Of a DNA stretch of 9,955 nucleotides, positions 1 through 5,509 are shown in pieces. Numbering within the stretch: the first letter of the stretch is position 1; each line of letters starts with the position of its first letter. The DNA lies in assembly GCA_934101225.1 (NCBI GenBank), contig CAKOQK010000033.1, positions 1 through 9,955 of the forward strand, written 5' to 3'. Below the pieces are notes generated by a model. That model made no database searches and had not been told where the DNA came from. It was given only the letters and a program-made list of their open reading frames with translations. This DNA comes from an uncultured Bacilli bacterium (GTDB lineage Bacteria; Bacillota_I; Bacilli_A; RF39; UBA660). A program made the translations under genes and the position numbers.

Positions 1-392
1 TCTTTATATTTTATATTATATTCGCTCATTAAAAGACCAAATGATTTATCATCTTCATATATATATTCTAAATCGTTATTATAAGTTACATCAAAAGGAT
101 TAGCGTTAGAAGCAATATCAAACCTGGCACATTTATTTCCAAATATAACTTGAATTTCAACTATATCCTTTTTATATTGTAATCTTTTCTTTTTAAATGT
201 ATCTAATATATCTTTATTTAGCTTAATTAAACATAGGTTAGCATATAATTTATTTTTAATTACAGTAGGTTCATAAGGAATCTCTTCTCCATCACTTTTT
301 ACATTAGAAATATAGAAATTTTCACATTCTTCTTGATTTAAAGAAATAACATCTCCATTTTCAAATAATATATTAATTGCTTCTATCTTCAT
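1..392 (-). CDS. Hypothetical protein, N-terminal part only (runs off the window)
   Basis: An open frame of 130 codons starts at the ATG at 392-390 and has no stop before the window edge, so only the N-terminus is visible. The start is preceded by AGGGTGG about ten bases upstream, a fair ribosome site. The protein begins MKIEAINILFENGDVISLN and is mixed charged and hydrophobic, with short alternating beta-like stretches. It has no signal peptide, no membrane segment and no motif I recognise. An acidic stretch near residue 115 (EDD) and a VIFGNKCARFDI strand suggest a small soluble beta-rich domain, which is a guess. It is transcribed divergently from the tRNA-Arg gene. I saw no clean promoter in the 107 bases between them for this strand. 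Function unknown. Confidence 0.75.
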   Translation of the reverse strand, partial: MKIEAINILFENGDVISLNQEECENFYISNVKSDGEEIPYEPTVIKNKLYANLCLIKLNKDILDTFKKKRLQYKKDIVEIQVIFGNKCARFDIASNANPFDVTYNNDLEYIYEDDKSFGLLMSEYNIKYK

Positions 393-450
393 TCTTTATC
401 CACCCTATAATAAGCATATCACATATCAATAATTATGCAATCAAAAACAC

Positions 451-479
451 TTTATTTTTTTAAATTTTTGTGATATATT
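451..479 (+). promoter_or_regulatory. Probable promoter of the tRNA-Arg gene
   Basis: An extended -10 (TGATATATT, 471-479) lies about 20 bases upstream of the mature tRNA 5' end. The -35 is weak: TTTATT at 451-456 with a 17-base spacer. The call rests mainly on the extended -10 and its position. Confidence 0.35.
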
Positions 480-499
480 ATGTTTGCAATTATTTATTT

Positions 500-576
500 G
501 CGCTCATAGCTCAATTGGATAGAGCGTTAGACTACGGATCTAAAGGTTAGGGGTTCGACTCCCTTTGGGCGCACCA
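500..576 (+). tRNA. tRNA-Arg, anticodon ACG, CCA encoded
   Basis: This folds as a complete cloverleaf. The acceptor stem pairs GCGCTCA (500-506) with TGGGCGC (566-572) with one G-U pair. The anticodon stem TTAGA/TCTAA encloses the loop CTACGGA, with ACG at 534-536. The T arm AGGGG-TTCGACT-CCCTT spans 549-565. The discriminator base is A573 and CCA is encoded at 574-576. Anticodon ACG reads CGU directly, and CGC and CGA once A34 is deaminated to inosine, so the host should carry a TadA-type deaminase (established knowledge, not visible here). A toxin-antitoxin-like locus starts about 140 bases downstream. tRNA 3' ends are common integration sites, but I found no second copy of the tRNA 3' end in the window. 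Confidence 0.97.
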
Positions 577-617
577 TTAAAAGATTTGTTCGAATAATTC
601 GAACTTTAAATATATTT

Positions 618-643
618 TCAGTCTAAAATATGACTGATTTTTT
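618..643 (+). terminator. Rho-independent terminator after tRNA-Arg
   Basis: TCAGTC (618-623) pairs with GACTGA (632-637) across an eight-base loop and is followed by six T. A second hairpin just upstream, GTTCGAA/TTCGAAC with a three-base loop (588-604), sits between the tRNA and this terminator and could help define the 3' trailer. The stem is short, so termination may be incomplete. Confidence 0.6.
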
Positions 644-716
644 ATATAAATCAAGATTAATTGTACAATTATATTTTTTACCAATTTTATAAACACTATC
701 CCTATAACAAAATAAT

Positions 717-745
717 TTGATAAATAAATGAATTTATGCTATTAT
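717..745 (+). promoter_or_regulatory. Strong sigma-A-type promoter for the convergent small RNA
   Basis: TTGATA (717-722), a spacer of exactly 17 bases, and TATTAT (740-745), with an extended -10 TG at 737-738. Transcription should begin near 751-753, right at a 5' hairpin. No open frame with a ribosome site follows, which supports a non-coding transcript. Confidence 0.75.
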
Positions 746-780
746 GAATACGTAAGGAAAACTTACATAAAATAAAAAAG

Positions 781-793
781 AGGAATATTTGAT
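781..793 (+). repeat. Inverted repeat, left arm (13 bp exact)
   Basis: AGGAATATTTGAT at 781-793 is the exact reverse complement of 994-1006. If the peptide mRNA extends to the U-run at 778-774, its 3' end would contain the complement of its own first bases, allowing end-to-end pairing. Confidence 0.75.
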
Positions 794-821
794 TTTGCAA
801 GTAAATGTCGCCTCTAAATAT

Positions 822-841
822 ATTGGTTGACACTCTATCAA
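822..841 (+). repeat. Direct repeat, copy 1 (in the small RNA)
   Basis: The blocks ATTGG (822-826), GACACTC (829-835) and ATCAA (837-841) recur in the same order at 975-998. This copy lies in the plus-strand RNA and forms part of the 5' arm and loop of its terminator hairpin, so it could be presented as an exposed recognition element. Confidence 0.75.
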
Positions 842-864
842 TGCTGATGAGTGTCTATTTTTTT
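829..864 (+). terminator. Terminator of the small RNA, overlapping the peptide stop codon
   Basis: GACACTC (829-835) and ATCA (837-840) pair with TGAT (845-848) and GAGTGTC (849-855), giving 11 pairs with one bulged T and the loop ATGC. Seven T follow at 858-864 on the plus strand. On the minus strand the same hairpin follows the peptide stop codon directly but lacks a good U-tract, so it is convincing only for the plus-strand RNA. The minus-strand mRNA may run on to a U-rich run ending near 774. Confidence 0.8.
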
Positions 865-947
865 ATTGCTAACACCAATAAGGTGGAAAGTAACAAAATG
901 ATAGCAATGAGCTTTAGAACTTTTATTATAAAAGTCTTAATTTTCAT
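855..947 (-). CDS. 30-residue cationic hydrophobic peptide, putative type I toxin
   Basis: The ATG at 947-945 is preceded by a near-perfect ribosome site (AAAGGAGGT, 964-956) at ideal spacing, and the frame closes with TAG at 857-855. The peptide starts MKIKTFIIKVLK and continues as one uninterrupted hydrophobic helix (about residues 13-28: Leu, Ile, Val, Ala, Ser, Thr), ending in Lys-Lys. Lysines at 2, 4, 9, 12, 29 and 30 with no acidic residue make it a strongly basic single-span membrane peptide. Size, composition and the convergent antisense RNA match type I toxins such as Fst, but I see no Fst signature, so the family is unassigned. The gene has its own strong promoter (1042-1014). Its SD is sequestered in a leader hairpin, and the stop codon abuts the convergent terminator. 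A small membrane regulator or bacteriocin-like peptide is the alternative. Confidence 0.75.
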   Translation of the reverse strand: MKIKTFIIKVLKLIAIILLLSTLLVLAIKK

Positions 948-956
948 CTTTATCTA

Positions 957-982
957 CCTCCTTTCTTTCTCAAGATTGGAGG
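957..982 (-). promoter_or_regulatory. Leader hairpin sequestering the peptide's Shine-Dalgarno
   Basis: On the minus-strand mRNA, CCTCC (982-978) can pair with the SD core GGAGG (961-957). Inside, TCTT (975-972 region to 975) pairs with AAGA at 967-964 around a GAGA tetraloop at 971-968, and a symmetric AA/AA internal loop separates the two helices. The SD would be masked in the free transcript. The masking strand adjoins and partly overlaps the direct-repeat copy at 975-998, so antitoxin binding there would directly affect this structure. Confidence 0.65.
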
Positions 983-998
983 ACGACACTCACATCAA
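975..998 (+). repeat. Direct repeat, copy 2 (in the peptide mRNA leader, antisense)
   Basis: On the plus strand this reads ATTGG (975-979), GACACTC (985-991) and ATCAA (994-998), the same three blocks as 822-841 with slightly different spacers. The locus is transcribed from the opposite strand here, so the peptide mRNA leader is complementary block by block to the small RNA. Paired direct repeats read in opposite directions are how Fst RNA I and RNA II recognise each other (established for that family). Confidence 0.75.
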
Positions 999-1006
999 AT
1001 ATTCCT
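994..1006 (+). repeat. Inverted repeat, right arm (13 bp exact)
   Basis: ATCAAATATTCCT, the partner of 781-793. It falls at the predicted extreme 5' end of the peptide mRNA, a few bases after the expected start site near 1007-1008. Confidence 0.75.
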
Positions 1007-1013
1007 GTTAAAA

Positions 1014-1042
1014 ATTATATAACAAATAAATTTATAAAACAA
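1014..1042 (-). promoter_or_regulatory. Strong sigma-A-type promoter of the peptide gene
   Basis: On the minus strand: TTGTTT (1042-1037), a 17-base spacer, and a consensus TATAAT (1019-1014). Transcription is expected near 1008-1006, giving a leader of about 60 nt before the ATG at 947. Confidence 0.75.
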
Positions 1043-1077
1043 GCGAACAGATGAAAATTTTTATGAAGTATTTTTTA

Positions 1078-1106
1078 TTGATTTTTTATTCAATTTAACA
1101 TATTAT
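1078..1106 (+). promoter_or_regulatory. Probable promoter of the metallopeptidase gene
   Basis: TTGATT (1078-1083), a 17-base spacer and TATTAT (1101-1106). The expected start near 1113 would leave a very short leader beginning at the AAAGGG ribosome site. The overlapping CATATTA (1099-1105) resembles a sigma-G -10, but no matching -35 is present. Confidence 0.5.
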
Positions 1107-1127
1107 ATACGAAAAGGGAAAAAGAAT

Positions 1128-2000
1128 ATGAATAATGAATTTGAAAAATTAGAAGTATTTTATTTACAAAGTACATTTATAAAAGATTGTTGTGATTATA
1201 TAAAATCAAGAGATGATTATAGCTTAGTTAAAAATATTCGTAACCTATTAAAAATAGATACAAATTTTAATAAACAAGATTTAATTAAAGTAAAAGAATT
1301 TTATGAAGATTATTTTAAAGTAAAAGATATAGTTTATTATCCACAAAGATTACCTATGTCTAAATATTTTAGAAATAAAAAAATAGACGAATTAGGAATG
1401 ATTTCTCCTTTTGATGTGCCTGTAAGTTTTTATGATTATGTTATTACTTCTAGTAAATATTATGACAAAATATCTTCTAGTGTAGATGGAGGTATAATTC
1501 CTTATAAAAAGAATAATATAAGATATGTTAAAAAATTAAGTTTAGTACTAACTAAAATTGTATTAGGTTCATATATTCATGAAATAACGCATACTCAGCA
1601 AACATTTTTAAATAGTCCTAATGATGAAATGATTCCGATTTTTATAGAGTTAATGTTTGCAAATTATTTTGATGAATTTAATTTAAGGAAATATTTAAGA
1701 TTAAATAATGTATTAAATAATTTAGAATTTATTGATTGTGATTATGTGCGTTTTCCTCATGATGAATTATTAATTGCTAATAAATATGATGCCATTAAAT
1801 ATACTGAATCTACATTAAAAGCTTTTATGCTCTACTTTATTTATACTAATGAACAATTATCAAGTAAGAAAGCTCAAATTATAGATGGAATTCAAGATTG
1901 TTTTGATAATAAATTAAGTGTTAGAGAATTTCTTAATAGAAATGATATAAAAGAAGATAATTATAAAAGTTTATCATTAATAAGACAATATTTTAAATAA
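1128..2000 (+). CDS. Putative zinc metallopeptidase of unrecognised family (HEITH), copy 1
   Basis: A 290-residue protein starting at an ATG preceded by AAAAGGGAAAAAG. Residues 151-155 read HEITH, the HExxH zinc-binding and catalytic signature of metallopeptidases. Glu174, 18 residues further on in the segment PIFIELMFANYF, is well placed to be the third zinc ligand of a gluzincin-type site, and Glu167 is also conserved in the paralogue. The broken copy at 5510-6345 also shares a YYP...SPF(D/E)(V/I)P block (about residues 70-98) and a C-terminal Y-x-ESTLK-x2-MLY block (about 225-236). There is no signal peptide or clear membrane span, so it is probably cytoplasmic. It lies just upstream of the germination operon, from which a terminator separates it. 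Peptidase activity is inferred from the motif; the substrate is unknown. Confidence 0.85.
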   Translation: MNNEFEKLEVFYLQSTFIKDCCDYIKSRDDYSLVKNIRNLLKIDTNFNKQDLIKVKEFYEDYFKVKDIVYYPQRLPMSKYFRNKKIDELGMISPFDVPVSFYDYVITSSKYYDKISSSVDGGIIPYKKNNIRYVKKLSLVLTKIVLGSYIHEITHTQQTFLNSPNDEMIPIFIELMFANYFDEFNLRKYLRLNNVLNNLEFIDCDYVRFPHDELLIANKYDAIKYTESTLKAFMLYFIYTNEQLSSKKAQIIDGIQDCFDNKLSVREFLNRNDIKEDNYKSLSLIRQYFK

Positions 2001-2030
2001 CTTGCCATAAATTGGTAAGTTTTCTTTTTT
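2000..2030 (+). terminator. Rho-independent terminator between the metallopeptidase and the ger operon
   Basis: ACTTGCCA (2000-2007) pairs with TGGTAAGT (2013-2020) with one G-U pair and a five-base loop, followed by TTTCTTTTTT. The stem starts on the last base of the upstream stop codon. Only 15 bases separate the T-run from the first ATG of the ger operon. Confidence 0.85.
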
Positions 2031-2045
2031 ATTAACCATAATAAA

Positions 2046-3449
2046 ATGAGTGATAATATGTTAATAAATGAAATTAAAAATAACTATAAAGATGTTCCTG
2101 ATTTAAAATTAAGAAAAATTAAATATAAATTATCTAGTATCTATATTTTTTATGTAGAAACTATTTGTAGTAGTGAACAAATTAATAACTTTATATTAAA
2201 AAATATAACTAATCCAGTTAAGAAAAGAAATATTAATAATATATTAGCAACACCTAATTTAGTTAAAATTAATAAAGATGAAATAGATAAATATTTGTTT
2301 AATGGATTCTCTATTTTAATTTATAGAAATAAAATATTTGCATTAGAAACTAAAGCTAATTTAGATAGAAGTATTAATACCCCTGAGATAGAACCAGAAC
2401 TATATGGTCCAAAAGATGCATTTGTTGAAAATTATCAAAAAAATATTGGGTTAATAAAACGAAGAATTAAATCAAAAGAACTTAAAATAAAAGAATATAA
2501 TATCGGCAAATATACAGATACTAAAACCGGCTTATTATATATAGAAGGAATAACAAAAGAAGAATATATTAACAAATGTAATGATATTTTAAAAAGTATA
2601 AATATTGACGGAATAATAGATGCCGGCGAATTAAAAAAATATATAATTAACGAATCATCTAACCTATTTCCTAAAGTAAAACTAACCGAAAAACCCAATT
2701 CAGTTGCTCATGCTCTTTTAGAAGGAAAAATAGTTATAGTCGTTGACACTTCTCCATTCGCTATAATAGTACCAGCAGTTCTAGCCGACTTTATTAATCC
2801 TATTTCTGATAATTATATATATGCAAATAATGCTAACTTTTCTAAAATTTTAAGATTACTTTGTCTTTTCATAACCGTACTAACACCAGCATATTATGTA
2901 GCAATTGCCAACTATAATCAAGAAACAATCCCCTCTAAATTATTAATAAGCTTTATTACTCAAAGAGAAGGTGTTCCCTTTCCAACTACCATTGAAGCCC
3001 TCATAATGATTCTAATATGTGAGATATTAAGAGAAAGTGATATTAGATTTCCCTCAAGTTACGGATCAGCCATATCTATTTTAGGGGCTTTAATAATAGG
3101 AGAAGCAGCAGTTAACGCCAGTATTGTAAGTCCTATCATGATTATAACTATTGCCTTAACATTTATAAGTAGTATGGTATTTAATAATATTGAACTTAAT
3201 TCAGCCCTTAGATCATGGCGATTTCTAAGTTTATTTATGGCATCACTTTATGGTTTATATGGTGTAGCTATCTCATTGATTCTATTAATAATAAATTTAA
3301 CAAGTAATTATTCATTCAATTTATCATACAGTTTCCCTGCTGCCCCATTTAATTTTAATTATTTAAAAGAAACCCTAATCGCTATAAAACAAAAAAATAA
3401 TACTAAAAGATCTAAATATTTAACAAATAATATTAGAAAGCAAAGATAA
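2046..3449 (+). CDS. gerAA: Spore germination receptor A subunit (GerA family)
   Basis: At 467 residues this is the usual length for GerAA/GerBA/GerKA, the subunit that forms the germinant receptor with B and C subunits in the inner spore membrane. The hydrophilic N-terminal half carries the family blocks GPKDAFVEN (121-129) and LIKRR (136-140). The family block LLEGKIVIVVDTSPF follows at 224-238. The C-terminal half has about five membrane segments, with the hallmark VPFPTTIEAL...EILRE (310-330) and an IIGEAAVNASIVSP stretch (350-363). The ATG at 2046 lacks a ribosome site. The ATG at 2058 (Met5) is preceded by GAGTGAT, like the GTGAT before the gene at 5510, and is the likelier start. The C subunit begins two bases after the stop. 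The symbol names the family, because GerA, GerB and GerK orthology cannot be decided from the sequence. Confidence 0.95.
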   Translation: MSDNMLINEIKNNYKDVPDLKLRKIKYKLSSIYIFYVETICSSEQINNFILKNITNPVKKRNINNILATPNLVKINKDEIDKYLFNGFSILIYRNKIFALETKANLDRSINTPEIEPELYGPKDAFVENYQKNIGLIKRRIKSKELKIKEYNIGKYTDTKTGLLYIEGITKEEYINKCNDILKSINIDGIIDAGELKKYIINESSNLFPKVKLTEKPNSVAHALLEGKIVIVVDTSPFAIIVPAVLADFINPISDNYIYANNANFSKILRLLCLFITVLTPAYYVAIANYNQETIPSKLLISFITQREGVPFPTTIEALIMILICEILRESDIRFPSSYGSAISILGALIIGEAAVNASIVSPIMIITIALTFISSMVFNNIELNSALRSWRFLSLFMASLYGLYGVAISLILLIINLTSNYSFNLSYSFPAAPFNFNYLKETLIAIKQKNNTKRSKYLTNNIRKQR

Positions 3450-3450
3450 T

Positions 3451-4509
3451 ATGAAAAAAATATTTTTAATTATAATTACTTTATTTTTAACCACCGGTTG
3501 TTTTAACTATCTAAGTCTTAATGACATAGCTGTTGTTTCTTTAGTCCATATCGATTATCAAGATAATAAATATATATTAACAGTTGAAATAAGAGAAAAT
3601 GAAAAAGATAACCCTAATGCATCAAGAATTTATACTAATCAAGGAATAACACTTGATAATACTTTTGAAAATATTGGTTTAACTATAAACAAATTCTTAT
3701 ATCTAGTAGACGTGGATACTATAATACTTACCGAAAATGTTCTAAATCAAAAATTAGAAACAACACTAGATTATATAGCCAGAGAAAACTACATTGGTAA
3801 TAACTTTAATATTATAGTATCAAATGATGATATAAAAGAAATAACTAAATTAATTAAAGAAAAAAATAAAATAGCAGGTGCATATATAAAGGATACTATT
3901 ACTAATGATTACAACAACACAATTGATATTAAATATAATAAATTTATTAAAACTTATCTTAGTGAATATAAAGATATGATTTTACCATTTGGAAAAATTG
4001 TAAATAATGAATTTACCTTAAATGATGCTATTATATTTAATCATAATAAAGATTCAGTAATAATAAACAACGATTATATTAAAATTTATAACTTACTTAA
4101 CAATACTACCAAATACTCTTTATTTAAAATAAATTATAATGGAGGAAATCTTATATATAGAATTAAAGATGTTAATACTAAATATAAATATGAAAATAAC
4201 AATATAAATATAACTATAGATATTAATGGTAACTTTAATGAAATAGATAATATAAATTTAAATAAAGATAACATTGAAGAATTAATTACTTTAACTAAAG
4301 ACTCAGTATATAATGAAACAACATCTTTTCTAAATATTCTTAAAAGTAATAATATTGATGCTCTAGGTTTTAAAAAAATAATTTACAATAAAACTAAAAA
4401 TAAATTAGATAGTATAAAAGAATTAGATTATAATTTAGACATAAAAGTTATTTTAGATCGTGAAGAAACAACCTTTGAAAATATAGGAGCTAAAAAAAAT
4501 GAAATATAA
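3451..4509 (+). CDS. gerAC: Spore germination receptor C subunit lipoprotein (GerC family)
   Basis: A 352-residue protein with a lipoprotein signal: Lys2-Lys3, a hydrophobic core, then LTTGC with the lipidated cysteine at 17 (Thr, not the usual Leu, at -3). The mature start, CFNYLSLNDIAVVSLVHID, fits the GerAC family N-terminus. The C-terminal part (about 190-345) should be the second GerAC domain, ending LDIKVILDREET. Asparagine and lysine are very abundant, in line with the base composition. The protein is expected to be diacylglycerol-anchored to the outer face of the inner spore membrane and to be required for receptor function. Slightly shorter than many GerAC proteins. Its start lies two bases after the A-subunit stop with only a weak ribosome site, suggesting coupling. 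Its end overlaps the B-subunit start by 11 nt. Confidence 0.93.
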   Translation: MKKIFLIIITLFLTTGCFNYLSLNDIAVVSLVHIDYQDNKYILTVEIRENEKDNPNASRIYTNQGITLDNTFENIGLTINKFLYLVDVDTIILTENVLNQKLETTLDYIARENYIGNNFNIIVSNDDIKEITKLIKEKNKIAGAYIKDTITNDYNNTIDIKYNKFIKTYLSEYKDMILPFGKIVNNEFTLNDAIIFNHNKDSVIINNDYIKIYNLLNNTTKYSLFKINYNGGNLIYRIKDVNTKYKYENNNINITIDINGNFNEIDNINLNKDNIEELITLTKDSVYNETTSFLNILKSNNIDALGFKKIIYNKTKNKLDSIKELDYNLDIKVILDREETTFENIGAKKNEI

Positions 4510-5452
4510 TAAATTAGAATATAACTCAGCCTTATGTTTATCTAGTATATCTTTATTTCTAGGAATAGGTATAAGCAAAATTATTAATTCAATCGGAAGT
4601 GATTCATGGATATCTATCATTCTAGGAACAGCTATTGGATTACTTATAAATTATATTTTCACTAAATTACCAGAAAAAGACAATAAAATATTTGTTTATA
4701 TATATAGCACTATTTTACTAACTTTAAATTTATTTTTAATTACTAAACTAATATCTTCTATCTACTTAAATAGAACTCCCGATATAATTGTATTTATTCC
4801 TTTAATAATATTAATATATTATATATCTAATAAAGGAATAAACACTATATTAAAAACATCTTTAATAATTTCATTTATTTATACTTTAATTTACTTAATT
4901 CCTTTAACTGCACTTGCACCTAAAATTAACATAGATGAATTTATTCCACTACTAACTTCAAATATTTACGATATCATCAAATGTAGTTTAACCTATGCTT
5001 TTATAAGCACTACCCCATTTATCTTATTTCCTAAGTTTAAAGAAAATTATAATTACAAATCATATCTTTTATCATCAATACTTGTATTAATAATTTTTGT
5101 TATCATTATTGGTAATTTAGGAACAAATTTAGCTAAATTATACCGTTACCCTGAATATATGGTATTTAAAGAAATATCACTTTTAGGTTTTATCGAAAAT
5201 ATCCAAAATATCTTGTCTTATTTATGGTTATTTTGTTCATTTATTTTATCCTCTATGGCAACCTATAACATAAAAAGAGTTTCTAATAAAAAAATATTAA
5301 TTATTACCCTATTATTAATAACATTTATTCTTAATAACGTATTATTAAACAACTATATTTATATTGAATATATAACTAAATATTATGGTATTATCTTATT
5401 TTCTATTTTAATATTATTTCTTATATCTAAAATATTTTCTAAAAACAAATAA
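4499..5452 (+). CDS. gerAB: Spore germination receptor B subunit, GerAB-type permease
   Basis: A 317-residue integral membrane protein with about ten predicted spans (roughly 10-30, 36-55, 66-90, 95-110, 118-138, 158-178, 188-208, 236-256, 264-285, 294-312). Family hallmarks are the N-terminal LGIGISKII...GSDSWISIILG (21-43) and the loop YRYPEYMVFKEISLLGFIENIQNILSYLW (215-243), cut here as residues rather than quoted further. GerAB subunits belong to the APC superfamily and are thought to bind the germinant. The protein is shorter than typical B subunits, with clipped loops. The start ATG follows AGGAG (4485-4489) inside the C-subunit gene. The A-C-B order matches gerK, not the A-B-C order of gerA and gerB. 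No hairpin terminator is visible in the 57 bases that follow, so transcription may continue into the next gene. Confidence 0.9.
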   Translation: MKYNKLEYNSALCLSSISLFLGIGISKIINSIGSDSWISIILGTAIGLLINYIFTKLPEKDNKIFVYIYSTILLTLNLFLITKLISSIYLNRTPDIIVFIPLIILIYYISNKGINTILKTSLIISFIYTLIYLIPLTALAPKINIDEFIPLLTSNIYDIIKCSLTYAFISTTPFILFPKFKENYNYKSYLLSSILVLIIFVIIIGNLGTNLAKLYRYPEYMVFKEISLLGFIENIQNILSYLWLFCSFILSSMATYNIKRVSNKKILIITLLLITFILNNVLLNNYIYIEYITKYYGIILFSILILFLISKIFSKNK

Positions 5453-5509
5453 ATTGTAATTATTTCTTTCTTGTGATAACATACCTTTTAATCAAGGGAA
5501 AGTGATTAT

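Larger units (their letters stand above)
752..864 (+). ncRNA. Small structured RNA, putative type I antitoxin
   Basis: The predicted transcript of about 110 nt runs from the strong promoter at 717-745 to the hairpin terminator ending at 864. Its 5' end folds as GTAAG (752-756), loop GAAAA, CTTAC (762-766). A second possible stem pairs AGAGG (779-783) with CCTCT (811-815). The terminator forms the 3' end. It runs opposite to the mRNA of the 30-residue peptide at 855-947 and overlaps the 3' end of that mRNA. It also carries the direct-repeat copy at 822-841, which is complementary to the leader of that mRNA beside its ribosome site. Convergent RNAs sharing a terminator and split direct repeats are the arrangement known for the Fst/par antitoxin RNA II. 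The antitoxin role is inferred from this geometry. Confidence 0.65.

Noticed and set aside
658..671. 14-bp perfect palindrome TAATTGTACAATTA upstream of the small-RNA promoter
   Set aside because: In DNA this AT-rich such palindromes arise easily. It is 46 bases from the -35, has no second copy, and has no loop for a stable hairpin, so an operator or terminator is not supported.
805..1011. 68-codon plus-strand open frame across the toxin-antitoxin-like locus
   Set aside because: It has no ribosome site, runs through the strong terminator at 829-864, and is antisense to the peptide gene that has a near-perfect ribosome site and promoter.
500..1127. Possible integrated element anchored at the tRNA-Arg gene
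   Set aside because: No integrase and no repeated tRNA 3' end (att site) were found in the window.
2037..2043. CATAATA, a match to the sigma-G -10, just before the ger operon
   Set aside because: No -35 match is present at the right distance, and the start it implies (about 2050) would fall after the first ATG and too close to the second.
2435..2698. Minus-strand 87-codon open frame inside the germination A-subunit gene
   Set aside because: It is antisense to a well-conserved domain and has no promoter or ribosome site.
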